Source: Actinomycetes bacterium (GTDB lineage Bacteria; Actinomycetota; Acidimicrobiia; Acidimicrobiales; Acidimicrobiaceae). From it: a stretch of DNA of 64,000 nt. The notes beneath the pieces were generated by a model. The model worked only from the letters and a program-made list of their open reading frames with translations, was not told the origin of the DNA and did not search any database. The stretch spans positions 186,001-250,000 of the forward strand of contig JAKCDL010000002.1 of NCBI GenBank assembly GCA_021841935.1. Reading direction: 5' to 3'. A program made the position numbers and the translations under genes. Positions 27,010 through 36,300 of the stretch are shown here, piece after piece; the stretch's first letter is position 1, and every line of letters starts with the position of its first letter.

Positions 27010-28218
27010 TTGGACTTTGAATTTAGCGAAAAGTCGAAAGGGCTTCAAGCAAGGCTTAAAGACTTTATGGAAACCGAGGTTATTCCCGGCGAGGAGATCT
27101 ACGAGGAGCAGATGGCCGAGGCGGGAGATCCTCACTTTCACCCTCAGATAATTGAGGATCTGAAGGCTAAAGCGAGGAATCTGGGGCTTTGGAACCTCTT
27201 CCTTCCCCATAAGACCGAGTGGACCGATGGGCTTTCGAACTTAGATTATGCGCCTCTAGCAGAGATCGCTGGGATGAGCCACCTTGGTCCAGAGGTAATC
27301 AACTGTTCGGCGCCTGATACCGGCAATATGGAGATATTGACGATGTTTGGGACCGAGACTCAAAAAGAGCAGTGGCTGCGACCGCTGCTAAATGGTGAGA
27401 TTCGATCGTGTTTTTCGATGACTGAACCCGCAGTCGCCTCTTCTGATGCCACGAATATTGAATGCTCGATAGTTCGCGATGGAGACGAATACGTAATCAA
27501 CGGTCGTAAGTGGTGGTCTTCAGGCGCAATATCTTCCCGCTGCAAAATTGCGATCGTGATGGGAAAGACAGATCCGACCGCACAAACTTACAGCCAGCAG
27601 TCGATGGTTTTGGTTCCTTTGGACACACCTGGGGTCAAAATTATTCGTGACCTAACGGTCTTCGGCTACACCGACAGGGAAGGCCACGGCGAAATTCATT
27701 ACGATAATGTTCGCGTCCCCGTTGAGAATTTGCTTGGAGAAGAGGGCGGAGGATTTGCAATTGCCCAGGCTCGACTTGGACCCGGGAGAATACATCACAC
27801 GATGAGGTCGATTGGCGCCGCAGAGAGGGCTCTAGCTCTCATGTGCCAACGTGCTCGTCAGCGAGTTGCATTTGGTAAGACATTGGCAGAGCAAGGGGTC
27901 GTTCAAACTTGGATTGCGGACTCCCGGATTGAAATTGATCAGGCTCGCCTCTTGACCTTCTACGCCGCCTACCTAATGGATACCGTCGGCAATAAGGGTG
28001 CTAGAACCGAGATCTCTGAGATTAAGGTAGTGGCCCCAAATGTTGCGTTGCGGGTCATCGATAGGGCCATCCAAGTCTATGGCGCGGCAGGAGTTAGTCC
28101 AGATACGCCACTTGCAAGGATGTATGCGGGACAGAGAACACTTCGGTTGGCCGATGGACCGGACGAAGTCCATCGCATGACTATCGCACGTCGCGAATTG
28201 AGAAAGTACGAAAGTTAG
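27010..28218 (+). CDS. Acyl-CoA dehydrogenase (ACAD10/11-like)
   Basis: FAD-dependent acyl-CoA dehydrogenase, 402 residues. The N-terminal helical domain is followed by [19 protein letters not shown] (FAD-binding segment), [11 protein letters not shown] in the beta domain, a helical domain with [24 protein letters not shown], and the C-terminal [21 protein letters not shown] plus DGPDEVHRM, the form seen in the ACAD10/11-like subgroup rather than the GGTSEI form. TTG 27010 is well supported by TTAGGAGG upstream at optimal spacing. The physiological substrate cannot be predicted. Confidence 0.93.
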   Translation: MDFEFSEKSKGLQARLKDFMETEVIPGEEIYEEQMAEAGDPHFHPQIIEDLKAKARNLGLWNLFLPHKTEWTDGLSNLDYAPLAEIAGMSHLGPEVINCSAPDTGNMEILTMFGTETQKEQWLRPLLNGEIRSCFSMTEPAVASSDATNIECSIVRDGDEYVINGRKWWSSGAISSRCKIAIVMGKTDPTAQTYSQQSMVLVPLDTPGVKIIRDLTVFGYTDREGHGEIHYDNVRVPVENLLGEEGGGFAIAQARLGPGRIHHTMRSIGAAERALALMCQRARQRVAFGKTLAEQGVVQTWIADSRIEIDQARLLTFYAAYLMDTVGNKGARTEISEIKVVAPNVALRVIDRAIQVYGAAGVSPDTPLARMYAGQRTLRLADGPDEVHRMTIARRELRKYES

Positions 28219-28312
28219 TCGCCCTTGGGCGACAGTGATTATCTCGCCGCCATTTAATTACTTCTATGATGTTGGCTAGAGCTTTTATTTAGTCGATTGG
28301 GATGGTCTGAGA

Positions 28313-29428
28313 ATGGCGGGAGATCTTCAGGGAAAGGACCGGGTTGAGGAGTTAAGCCTTGATCCGGTCAATTCAAGTGAGAGAGTCAATGAGTACCTCG
28401 CCGAAAAGACAGATAAGCCGAAGGATAAAAGCGAAGCAGAGCGATTCATCGATGAAGCGAGATCACGCATAGAGCAACGAGTAGCTGAGCTCAAATTGAG
28501 CGGAAAGTTTCCCGCATCAAAGATCGATCGTATGAACCGCATCTATCATGAGCTTTTACCAAAAGGTACTGGCAAGTATGAGGGCGACTTTGAGGCCGCG
28601 TACAAGCTTACGGACCGCGTGGCCTATATGGACGTTGATGTTCCTACCGAAAGCCGAAAGCCAATAGTCGGATTGGTTAAAAAAGTCCTTCGCCTTTCAA
28701 TGGCTTGGTATTTGACCTACGTCTCTCAACAATTCAATAACTTCACCTCACATCTGATGAGGCTCATAACAGTATTTAATGTACGACTCAGTCGACTCGA
28801 GGCTGAACTTGATCGACGATCATTTCCCCCATTGAAGTTTTTGGGTGATACCGCATCGTTGAAGGTGGTAGACGAAGCAACGAAGACGGTCTCTTCTCTT
28901 CTTCAGGATACTTCTGGGAGGATCTGTCATCTAGAGGCAGGAACCGGAAGTCTTGCCAAGGCACTAAGGGAAGTCGGTCTAAATGTTTACTGCGTTGAAA
29001 CTCGCGACAACTACGTCGATGCTATCGAGGCTCAAGGTATCGAAGTCGTAATTGAAAGCCCCAATCTTCACCTAAATAGTGTTGCGGCGGAGTCACTTTC
29101 AGGACTAATTGTAAGCGGAGTCGTTGATAGGGCGTCTAATAGCGATCGCGTCGAGCTACTACAAAATTGCCATTTTGTACTAGCACCTGGTTCGCTCTTG
29201 GTCCTACTTTTGGCGTCTAGCGAAGTATTTGACGATCCATCTAATCACCTTGAACACGACCTTTCAGATGGAAGGCCGCTGGCCGTTGAGACGTGGACAT
29301 TCCTCTTGGATATCCTTGGCTTTGAAGAGATTCAGGTACAGAGTTTGCCTAATTTAGCAGGGTCAGTGGTCTCGGGAAGACGTTCTATCAAGGCTAAAGG
29401 AACGAAGCTCGACAGAGAAGCTCGTTAG
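28313..29428 (+). CDS. Putative glycan-cluster SAM methyltransferase
   Basis: A 371-residue protein. The N-terminal 170 residues are charged and helical, with a KPIVGLVKKVLRLSMAWYLT segment and a QQFNNFTSHLMRLI stretch like those preceding methyltransferase domains in actinobacterial polysaccharide clusters. The C-terminal half (about 185-350) reads as a class I SAM-binding fold: RICHLEAGTGSLAKALRE (GxGxG-like loop), VYCVETRDNY, then a late strand. No canonical acceptor motif is visible. ATG 28313. The next gene, a GT4, starts 6 bp after it ends, so it likely modifies the same glycan. Confidence 0.7.
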   Translation: MAGDLQGKDRVEELSLDPVNSSERVNEYLAEKTDKPKDKSEAERFIDEARSRIEQRVAELKLSGKFPASKIDRMNRIYHELLPKGTGKYEGDFEAAYKLTDRVAYMDVDVPTESRKPIVGLVKKVLRLSMAWYLTYVSQQFNNFTSHLMRLITVFNVRLSRLEAELDRRSFPPLKFLGDTASLKVVDEATKTVSSLLQDTSGRICHLEAGTGSLAKALREVGLNVYCVETRDNYVDAIEAQGIEVVIESPNLHLNSVAAESLSGLIVSGVVDRASNSDRVELLQNCHFVLAPGSLLVLLLASSEVFDDPSNHLEHDLSDGRPLAVETWTFLLDILGFEEIQVQSLPNLAGSVVSGRRSIKAKGTKLDREAR

Positions 29429-29433
29429 CCAAT

Positions 29434-30561
29434 ATGCCATCCATCCACCAATTTATTCCTACCTTCTCTGACGGTGACGGGACCTCAAATTGTGCTCTAT
29501 CGATGCAGATCCGGATGCGCGAACTCGGGATAGATTCTGAACTCTTTGTTATGGAGGACAGATCGAAGCGTGAACTTCCTTATTACCTTGACTACAAGGG
29601 TAGTAATGACGATATCTTGATCTACCATTTGGCCACTGCGTCGCCAATGCCGCGCTTTTTGGGGGGTCTTGGTAATCCTTTGGCGGTTATGTACCATAAC
29701 TTGACCCCGCCAAAGTACTTTGCTGAGTTTGATCCCCTAGCTGCACAGGTTCAAGAACACGCCAAAGCAGACCTAGATTATCTTGCCTCACGGGCGATAG
29801 CGGGAATCGCACCTTCTAGATACAACGCAAAGGATCTTGTCGATGCGGCGTTTCCGGAGGTTCTCTATGCTCCGATTGTCTTCAACCCCGAAGACTTTAT
29901 GGTCGATGGTGACCCGAAAGTCGACAAAATGTTGTGGAACCTTAGTGAAAGTGGCTTCTCTAACTGGGTATTTATTGGGAGATTGGTTCCTAATAAGGCA
30001 CAGGAAAAGCTGATTATGACGTTGGCGGTGCATCGAGAACTCTATGGCGACAGCGTCTATCTTCACCTGGTCGGCAGGCCATCGTATAAGGGTTATGTAA
30101 AGGCACTCGTCAATCTTGCGAAAGAGCTCGGTGTGCAAGATCGGCTAAACATAACCTTTGGAGTCTCCACTAATGCACTTGCATCCTTCTATTCGATGAG
30201 CGATCTCTTTATCTCCACCTCTGAACACGAGGGTTTTTGCATGCCCCTAGTTGAGGCAATGTACAACCGCCTTCCTATTTTGGCTGTTGATACGAGTGCT
30301 ATCGGAGAGACTCTAGGCCAAGGCGGTATTTGTGTTGATTCGGTCGACCCCAGGGTCTTGGCAATGTATGCGCATGAAATTTGCACCTTACCGTCTTTGG
30401 CGGAAAATCTGAGAGATATGGCTAAGTTGCGTCTTGAAGAGATAGGCGCGCGCGCAACACTTCCTCTGTTGGATCAAGCGATCGTCAGGTTATTGGAGTT
30501 AGCTGGAGTATCCTATGACGTTCCAAAGTGGACCCAATCCAAACTGGTCTTATCCAGCTAA
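29434..30561 (+). CDS. Family 4 glycosyltransferase
   Basis: GT-B fold enzyme of 375 residues. The N-terminus IHQFIPTFSDGDGTSNCAL carries the glycine-rich acceptor loop, followed by AVMYHNLTPPKYF. The donor half shows WVFIGRLVPNKAQEKLI, SDLFISTSEHEGFCMPLVEA (EHEGF-x7-E motif) and DTSAIGETLGQGG. These blocks parallel those in the GT4 at 9358-10503, so the two probably arose by duplication. It is in an operon with the upstream methyltransferase (6 bp) and the next GT4, whose start follows within about 30 bp. Sugar and acceptor unknown. Confidence 0.9.
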   Translation: MPSIHQFIPTFSDGDGTSNCALSMQIRMRELGIDSELFVMEDRSKRELPYYLDYKGSNDDILIYHLATASPMPRFLGGLGNPLAVMYHNLTPPKYFAEFDPLAAQVQEHAKADLDYLASRAIAGIAPSRYNAKDLVDAAFPEVLYAPIVFNPEDFMVDGDPKVDKMLWNLSESGFSNWVFIGRLVPNKAQEKLIMTLAVHRELYGDSVYLHLVGRPSYKGYVKALVNLAKELGVQDRLNITFGVSTNALASFYSMSDLFISTSEHEGFCMPLVEAMYNRLPILAVDTSAIGETLGQGGICVDSVDPRVLAMYAHEICTLPSLAENLRDMAKLRLEEIGARATLPLLDQAIVRLLELAGVSYDVPKWTQSKLVLSS

Positions 30562-30590
30562 CTTGCATAGAGCATGAGGTAATTAGCCAA

Positions 30591-31778
30591 TTGACTTCAA
30601 TCACGTATGTTGTACCACGCTATGGCGAGGACGTTGTAGGGGGCGCGGAGAGCGCTGCCCGTACCTTAGCTGAGGCTCTCGTGACCTTTGGCGTCAGGGT
30701 TAAAGTGATAACGACAACAGCTAGGGACTACTCAACCTGGGCGCCTCACTATGCGAGGGGAGAAAGTACATTAAATGGCGTTGCCGTAACACGTTTCGAC
30801 GTAGATCGTGAAAGGCCCGCCAACTTTAGTCGCCACTATCGCAGAGTATTGGCTCATCCCCATTCGGCCGACTTTGAAGAGGAGAAGGCACTTATTTGGG
30901 ATCAGGGTCCTGACTCTTTGGAGATGCTGGACGCAATTGCAAAACTCGATGAAGGAATTATTGTCTTTTATCCCTATCTATATCTCCCGACAGTCGAAGG
31001 AGTGGCGAGATCGTCCTTACCTAAGATTCTCCACCCAGCTGCACACGATGAGCCGATAATTGATCTATCGATATTCAAAAGGGTATTCACCAGCGTTGAT
31101 GGCCTCGTCTATCAGACGAAAGCCGAACGCAGTTTTGTTGAGAGACGATTTAAGGTGGGGCAAATCCCATCCATCGACCTAGGAATGGGGATAAGGTCGC
31201 AAAGTGCATCAAATGACCAGGTATCTGATCGCGTTGCTGATATCGCCAGAGGGAAATATGTACTGGTTTTAGGGCGCGTAGGAAAAGAGAAGGGCTCGCA
31301 GATGGCAGCTACCTTCTTCGAAAGTGCACTTGATATCTTTCCAACCGAATTGAAGCTCGTCTTCGCTGGGCCGATAGAGGATGATTTCGTCGCGAGCGAA
31401 AGGGTAGTTCTGCTAGGCCGAGTGAGCGATTCCGAGAGAGAGACGTTGCTTCGCAACTGCCTATTTTTGCTCTCGCCGTCTTTTCAGGAGTCATTTGGTT
31501 TGGTGATTCTTGAAGCTTGGCAATTTGGAAAGGCGACTTTGGTAAACGGCGGTTGCGAGGCTACGTCTGAGTTGGTAGAAAGTAGTGGAGGGGGACTTCT
31601 CTTTGACGACTTTCAATCTTTCGTAGCAGCTATTTCGCTTCTTGTTGAAGATGCTGAGCTTGCGAATCAACTCGGATTAGCCGGTAGGAATTACGGCGAA
31701 GTTCGCTACGGTCTTGATGGGGTTATCGACCGCTACCTAACCTTCATCGAGGGCGTTGCCAAGATTCACGAAGCCTAA
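30591..31778 (+). CDS. Family 4 glycosyltransferase
   Basis: GT-B enzyme with the N-terminal YVVPRYGEDVVGGAESAAR acceptor loop typical of GT4, an IRS-like linker, and the donor-binding half YVLVLGRVGKEKGSQMAATF, PSFQESFGLVILEAWQFGK (ESFG-x3-E motif) and a VNGGCEATSELVE segment. TTG 30591 is preferred, giving 396 residues, because the preceding 21 codons overlap the upstream gene and look non-coding; GAGG at 30576-30579 is 11 nt away. It is the last gene of the methyltransferase-GT4-GT4 cluster. Confidence 0.88.
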   Translation: MTSITYVVPRYGEDVVGGAESAARTLAEALVTFGVRVKVITTTARDYSTWAPHYARGESTLNGVAVTRFDVDRERPANFSRHYRRVLAHPHSADFEEEKALIWDQGPDSLEMLDAIAKLDEGIIVFYPYLYLPTVEGVARSSLPKILHPAAHDEPIIDLSIFKRVFTSVDGLVYQTKAERSFVERRFKVGQIPSIDLGMGIRSQSASNDQVSDRVADIARGKYVLVLGRVGKEKGSQMAATFFESALDIFPTELKLVFAGPIEDDFVASERVVLLGRVSDSERETLLRNCLFLLSPSFQESFGLVILEAWQFGKATLVNGGCEATSELVESSGGGLLFDDFQSFVAAISLLVEDAELANQLGLAGRNYGEVRYGLDGVIDRYLTFIEGVAKIHEA

Positions 31779-31786
31779 ATAATCAT

Positions 31787-31815
31787 TTGACGTGTATTTG
31801 GGTGATGATTAAGTA
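31787..31815 (+). promoter_or_regulatory. Candidate promoter for the 31862 acyl-CoA dehydrogenase
   Basis: TTGACG (31787-31792), a 17-nt spacer, then TAAGTA (31810-31815). It lies in the 83-bp gap before the acyl-CoA dehydrogenase gene and just upstream of a palindrome at 31819-31837. The -35 element is good and the -10 weak. Confidence 0.35.
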
Positions 31816-31818
31816 AGG

Positions 31819-31837
31819 ATATTGCATTGAGCAATAT
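31819..31837. promoter_or_regulatory. Operator-like palindrome upstream of acyl-CoA dehydrogenase
   Basis: Perfect 7-bp inverted repeat ATATTGC / GCAATAT separated by five bases. It covers the expected transcription start of the candidate promoter at 31787-31815, a typical place for a repressor operator such as that of a TetR-type fatty-acid regulator. No candidate regulator gene is adjacent. Confidence 0.35.
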
Positions 31838-31861
31838 GATCCGGTGAAAGAGACCCCTTAA

Positions 31862-33004
31862 ATGAACGCCATCTTTGAAGAAGAGCACTTAGCATTTGGT
31901 GAATCTGTAAGACAATTTATCGACCGCCATATAGCACCTAACTTTGAGGAGTGGGAGAAGAACAAGAGAGTTGACAGGTCGCTCTTCATCGAGGCCGGAA
32001 AGGCGGGGTTTATTGGGGTAGAGATAGACGAATCTTTTGGCGGTGGTGGAGTTAAAGACTTCCGCTATAACGCGGTCCTTGATCGAGAGATAGCGCGAAG
32101 TGGTTTCACTGGCGCAGCTCTAGCTTTAGCCCTTCAGAATGATGTAGTCTTACCCTACTTTTCAGATTTGACTAATGAAGAGCAAAAGAAGCGGTGGCTA
32201 CCAAAGATTGTCAGCGGGCAGTACATAATCGCCATTGCAATGACAGAGCCAAATACAGGATCCGATCTAGCCGGGATTCGTACAAGTGCACTTGTAGATG
32301 GAGATGAATATGTCATAAACGGTTCAAAGACCTTCATCTCGAATGGCCAAAATGCTGACCTTGTCGTTGTTGCCGTTCGCACGTCTCAAGATCCCCACAA
32401 GGGCCTTTCATTAATTGTGGTGGAGCGCGATACACCTGGATTTACAAGGGGGAGGAATCTCGACAAGATAGGACTCGCCTCCCAGGACACCTCTGAGCTC
32501 TTCTTTGAAAATTGCAGAGTTCCGCGAGAGAATCTTCTTGGTGACGAAGGACAGGGATTTTATTATCTTGTCAGGAATCTACCTCAAGAGAGGTTGTCGT
32601 TAGCTCTTGGAGCCTTAGGCGCCGCAGAGGGAGCCTTTGAGTGGACCGTTGAGTACATCAAAGAGCGAAAAGCATTTGGCGTACCTATTGGTTCATTTCA
32701 GAACAGTAGGTTTACGATCGCGGACCTATCGACGGAGCTCGATGTATCTGCAAGTTTTGTTGAAAGTTGTCTAGTGGCACACCTAAATGGGCAACTCGAT
32801 GCGATCCGTGCAGCAAAGGTGAAACTACACACCACAGAGATGCAGCTGAGAGTGGTTGATAGATGTCTTCAACTACATGGCGGTTACGGTTATATGAGGG
32901 AGTATCCAATCGCTAGAGCATATGTGGATGCCCGAATTCAAACTATCTATGGAGGGACCTCGGAGATCATGAAAGAGATCATTGGCCGAAGTTATGGCCT
33001 CTAG
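31862..33004 (+). CDS. Acyl-CoA dehydrogenase
   Basis: A 380-residue classical acyl-CoA dehydrogenase. Signature 1 is IAIAMTEPNTGSDLAGIRT; INGSKTFISNGQ is in the beta domain; ERKAFGVPIGSFQNSRFTI and LQLHGGYGYMREYPIARAY are in the helical domain; and the catalytic-base segment is YGGTSEIMKEIIGR with its glutamate. It belongs to the medium/long-chain type. It differs in subgroup from the enzyme at 27010-28218. ATG 31862. The preceding gap holds a promoter-like sequence and a palindrome, suggesting its own control. Confidence 0.95.
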   Translation: MNAIFEEEHLAFGESVRQFIDRHIAPNFEEWEKNKRVDRSLFIEAGKAGFIGVEIDESFGGGGVKDFRYNAVLDREIARSGFTGAALALALQNDVVLPYFSDLTNEEQKKRWLPKIVSGQYIIAIAMTEPNTGSDLAGIRTSALVDGDEYVINGSKTFISNGQNADLVVVAVRTSQDPHKGLSLIVVERDTPGFTRGRNLDKIGLASQDTSELFFENCRVPRENLLGDEGQGFYYLVRNLPQERLSLALGALGAAEGAFEWTVEYIKERKAFGVPIGSFQNSRFTIADLSTELDVSASFVESCLVAHLNGQLDAIRAAKVKLHTTEMQLRVVDRCLQLHGGYGYMREYPIARAYVDARIQTIYGGTSEIMKEIIGRSYGL

Positions 33005-33030
33005 ACGGTAGCTAGTTGGAGAGAGATCAT

Positions 33031-34320
33031 TTGAAGAAACTTATATCGCGCTTATCTGCCCTGTTGGTTACCTCTTTGGCGATTGCCTCCTGCGGTTCTG
33101 CCAGCTCTACGCCCACTACGACTTCAAAGCCAGCACAAAGCGCATCTACTTCAACTTCGTTGACTCCTACTTCAACTACGCCGCCGTCAACTACTACCAC
33201 TTTACCCCCGCTGCCTTCGACCATAGGTGCTCCATCTGACTTTGCTCCTCACAACTTTTCGTTCGTCTCCTCGACGATGGGCTTCATGTTTGGAAGCTAC
33301 AAGGAGGGTTGCCCCACCTCTACGCCACCTTGTGCAGGGATCCTTCGCACGAGCGACGCGGGGCATTCGTGGGGGCTTATCTCTACCCACGGGATTTATG
33401 ACTCCGCCCCAGCTTTTCCTAACACCACAGCGAGTGGATCCGGTGTTGCAGTTAGCAATGTTTCTTTTTTGACACCTCTAGTGGGCTACGCATTCGATCC
33501 CGCACTCGCATTTACCATCGATGGTGGAGTTAATTTTTCTCCTCTTTTGGGATCATTTACCACTTCAGCAACAAGATTTTTAGACGTTGAAGTTGGAGGC
33601 TCGACGACTTACTTTGTAGCAGTGGGGCTCAACTTCAGTGGTGTTTCGCCTAACTCAATAGTCTTTGGATCTTTCCCGAACATCTCCATCGCCGATGTAA
33701 ATCCCTCGATAAAGATTATCTCTTCTACGCCAGTTAGTTCGGCATCGCTTCAGAGCGCAGTCGCTTCTATAAGGGCTTATCCATTTGCGGTACTTACTGA
33801 GTTCGGAGTCAACAACTTCACCACGGCCTTAATTGGAGCTCCAGGCTCATCTAACTTCACTGCGATTACTCAAAACCCATGTTCTCAAATTCAGTTTTCT
33901 CTGCCATTTCTACCTCCGATGGCGATTGCCGATACCTCACCGCTGACTATCTATGCCTTGTGCACGTCAAATCCCGGTGCAGGTTCAAGCCAGAAGACCA
34001 TATTTACCTCTTCGAATATGGGCTCCTCTTGGGCTTCGAAGGGAAGCGCACCAAATGGGGGAATTTCGAATGGAATTGACGCAGCAGCTCCATCGACGGT
34101 GATCGTTTCGGCTACATCGGGAGCGACCTTCTTCTATACCTCCACAGATGGCGGTGCGACATTCAAGACAGCGTTCTCAGGTTTTCCTGGGGGAAGTGGA
34201 TTTCTTTACGGTCCCTACTTTCTTTCACCCTCTTTTGCGGCCGTCTTGTCTTACTCTCAAGGGTCGCCATTTTCATTTTTGGTATCTACAGACGGAGGAA
34301 AGTCCTTCTCTCCCGCCTAA
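33031..34320 (+). CDS. Secreted lipoprotein with BNR-like repeats
   Basis: N-terminal signal MKKLISRLSALLVTSLAIAS followed by Cys in a lipobox-like SCGS context suggests a lipoprotein of about 430 residues. A Ser/Thr/Pro-rich linker (about 25-65) follows, likely a surface stalk. The folded part contains repeated strand-turn units with a TSDAGHSW, SSNMGSSW, STDGGATF or STDGGKSF core, typical of BNR/Asp-box or HCF136-like beta-propeller proteins. Ligand unknown. TTG 33031 is preferred because GGAGAGA at 33018-33024 is 6 nt away; TTG 33016 would add five residues before the signal. It follows the acyl-CoA dehydrogenase closely. Confidence 0.78.
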   Translation: MKKLISRLSALLVTSLAIASCGSASSTPTTTSKPAQSASTSTSLTPTSTTPPSTTTTLPPLPSTIGAPSDFAPHNFSFVSSTMGFMFGSYKEGCPTSTPPCAGILRTSDAGHSWGLISTHGIYDSAPAFPNTTASGSGVAVSNVSFLTPLVGYAFDPALAFTIDGGVNFSPLLGSFTTSATRFLDVEVGGSTTYFVAVGLNFSGVSPNSIVFGSFPNISIADVNPSIKIISSTPVSSASLQSAVASIRAYPFAVLTEFGVNNFTTALIGAPGSSNFTAITQNPCSQIQFSLPFLPPMAIADTSPLTIYALCTSNPGAGSSQKTIFTSSNMGSSWASKGSAPNGGISNGIDAAAPSTVIVSATSGATFFYTSTDGGATFKTAFSGFPGGSGFLYGPYFLSPSFAAVLSYSQGSPFSFLVSTDGGKSFSPA

Positions 34321-34353
34321 GAGTTAAAGTTGCAACTACGTGAAGCGCTTCCT

Positions 34354-36279
34354 TCAAAGACCAAATGATGAAGCACTTCGAACAAAGTGTCGATTTTTTG
34401 CTTCCGATCTGTAACTCGCGATAAGTGGGAGGGTCAGGAGGGCTTCAATGAGGATGAGGCGCTTGATAATTGCGTAGATAAAGTAGGAGGGCAAACTAGT
34501 CAAGGTTTTAGCTCCCGTGTACCTTATCGCTAAAGCAGCTATCGTTCCGAAGTTCAAGATCTCAGCCAAACCAGTTGCTATTAGGGCATGGATGGCTAGG
34601 TGCCATTGGGTAATAATGGAGGCGGCGATCCATATTGGCACCATTCCCCGAGCCAATGACAGTGCACGGATTGAGTGCATCTTTGGGTAGAAGAACCAAC
34701 TTCTTGGACCGGTACTACCCGCATAGAGGGGATTGTGGCGAGCCCAAGAGTGGATTATTGCACGGTTCCAGCGAACCCGTTGTTCCCGAAAATCGGTGAG
34801 GTTCGCCGGAACATCTTCCTGGATCTTGATATTTGGATCTACGATAGCGCTATATCCAAGACGTGTTATCCCCATTGTAAAGTCCGCATCTTCGCCGTTC
34901 ATACCGTGAACGAAGCCTCCAGCCTCAATCGCTGCACTGCGCCTGAATGCGACAAAAGTTCCTGGAATGCAGTTAATTGCGCGCAGCCTTGACTGGGCAA
35001 TCAAGTTGAATCCGAAGGTCTTTAACTCTTCAAATCTACGCATTTTGTCGAACCAGGTGATTCCATTGTCAGTACGTGGAGTCGGTAGGGCGCCGACGAC
35101 TCCAATCTGAGGGTTTGCGAACCACTTTGGAAGGTGCGAGAGGCTCTCCCTTTCTATGATTATGTCGGCGTCGATTCGAATGACTATCTCTTCAGTACCA
35201 GCAAAGAAGGCCCCGTTGAGGGCGAAGCCCTTTCCTTGGTGCTCGAGGTCGATCACCTCGCCATGCAGGTACTTGCACCGCGAGAGCGCTCGGTTAGCAA
35301 CTGCTGATGTGTCGTCGCTTGATCCATCGTTGCCGATAATAAGCTTTACGGACCCCCGATATCCACTAGCAGCATTATCTAGTGCCATGATTGCCAGCTC
35401 GATCGAACTCTCCTCATTAAATGCCGGCATAATAACTTCGAGCCGAGGGGGATCTATCGGGGGCTCCCCTGGCTTTATCTTTGAAAACGCCACGAGGAGA
35501 ATAATCGAAGAGAGGGTATAGAAACTTGGGTACGACAAGATTGAGAGGAGAGAGACTTCTTGAAGTGGTAGCGCAAAGAGGATTGACGCAGAGAAGAGGC
35601 CGGCTCCAAGAAGTAGGACGAGAAGTACCGCAACCAAAATTAGCGAGGCCGACTGCGAGATATATGTCCATCGCCTTGGACGACGAACGGCTGTCGCCTT
35701 TGGAAGAACGAAGGTCGTCTGTAAGAAACGTAAGTACACCAAAGTTGAGATAATTATCACGACCAATGAGCCCTGAATCGCAAATGGTCCAATCGGCAAG
35801 TTCGTAGTTGAGGCAACCATGCTTTCTATTGCGTCAACGATCATCAAAACGATAAATAGTACCAAACCATGTACAGCGATGCTAAGGCGGGTTAGTAGTG
35901 GCGCCTTAAGTACGAGTGCTAATAGCGGAAAGTCGAGAAGCGATAGAAGACGTATTGCAATTGCCAATTGGCCGGCAGTAGAGACCTTCACGCCCCCAGG
36001 GCCGCTAATCAGATAGTTTACCAACGACTGGAGGAGACCTTTATAAAGAGTGGTTGACGGACCTGAAAAGACGATGGTAGCGATCGAAAATGTCGCTATG
36101 GCTACCATGAATATTAGCGGACGCCCCAGACCTGCCTTAGCGGGCTTTGGAATACTGACTAGATTGAGCCCATTGCCACCATCTAACTTTGACTCCCTCG
36201 AGATGCCTTCATATAAGTATGCAAATGTGAGGGCGAGAATAAAAAGCAAGCTTAAGAGGTGGTATAGGTTCACTTGCAT
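34354..36279 (-). CDS. Membrane family 2 glycosyltransferase (polysaccharide synthase type)
   Basis: A 641-residue integral membrane enzyme. The first 275 residues hold about six to eight hydrophobic helices. The cytosolic GT2 domain follows: VIMPAFNEESS, IGNDGSSDDTS, RIDADIII (DxD metal site), GEDADFTMG (ED/catalytic-base motif) and REQRVRWNRA (the QxxRW motif of processive synthases). C-terminal helices close the pore. These motifs are those of cellulose, hyaluronan and poly-GlcNAc synthases, so an exopolysaccharide polymerase is likely; the sugar is unknown. The gene begins 21 bp after the HlyD-like gene and is probably cotranscribed with it. Confidence 0.86.
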   Translation of the reverse strand: MQVNLYHLLSLLFILALTFAYLYEGISRESKLDGGNGLNLVSIPKPAKAGLGRPLIFMVAIATFSIATIVFSGPSTTLYKGLLQSLVNYLISGPGGVKVSTAGQLAIAIRLLSLLDFPLLALVLKAPLLTRLSIAVHGLVLFIVLMIVDAIESMVASTTNLPIGPFAIQGSLVVIIISTLVYLRFLQTTFVLPKATAVRRPRRWTYISQSASLILVAVLLVLLLGAGLFSASILFALPLQEVSLLSILSYPSFYTLSSIILLVAFSKIKPGEPPIDPPRLEVIMPAFNEESSIELAIMALDNAASGYRGSVKLIIGNDGSSDDTSAVANRALSRCKYLHGEVIDLEHQGKGFALNGAFFAGTEEIVIRIDADIIIERESLSHLPKWFANPQIGVVGALPTPRTDNGITWFDKMRRFEELKTFGFNLIAQSRLRAINCIPGTFVAFRRSAAIEAGGFVHGMNGEDADFTMGITRLGYSAIVDPNIKIQEDVPANLTDFREQRVRWNRAIIHSWARHNPLYAGSTGPRSWFFYPKMHSIRALSLARGMVPIWIAASIITQWHLAIHALIATGLAEILNFGTIAALAIRYTGAKTLTSLPSYFIYAIIKRLILIEALLTLPLIASYRSEAKNRHFVRSASSFGL

Positions 36280-36300
36280 AAGTTCAGCGCCACGGCCTCG

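Noticed and set aside
28218-28233. GTCGCCC/GGGCGAC hairpin after the acyl-CoA dehydrogenase
   Set aside because: The loop is only two bases and no T-run follows, so it is a poor terminator.
34328-34351. Two 10-bp palindromes (AGTTGCAACT and GAAGCGCTTC) between convergent genes
   Set aside because: They are short, unrelated to each other and have no loop or T-run; probably chance.
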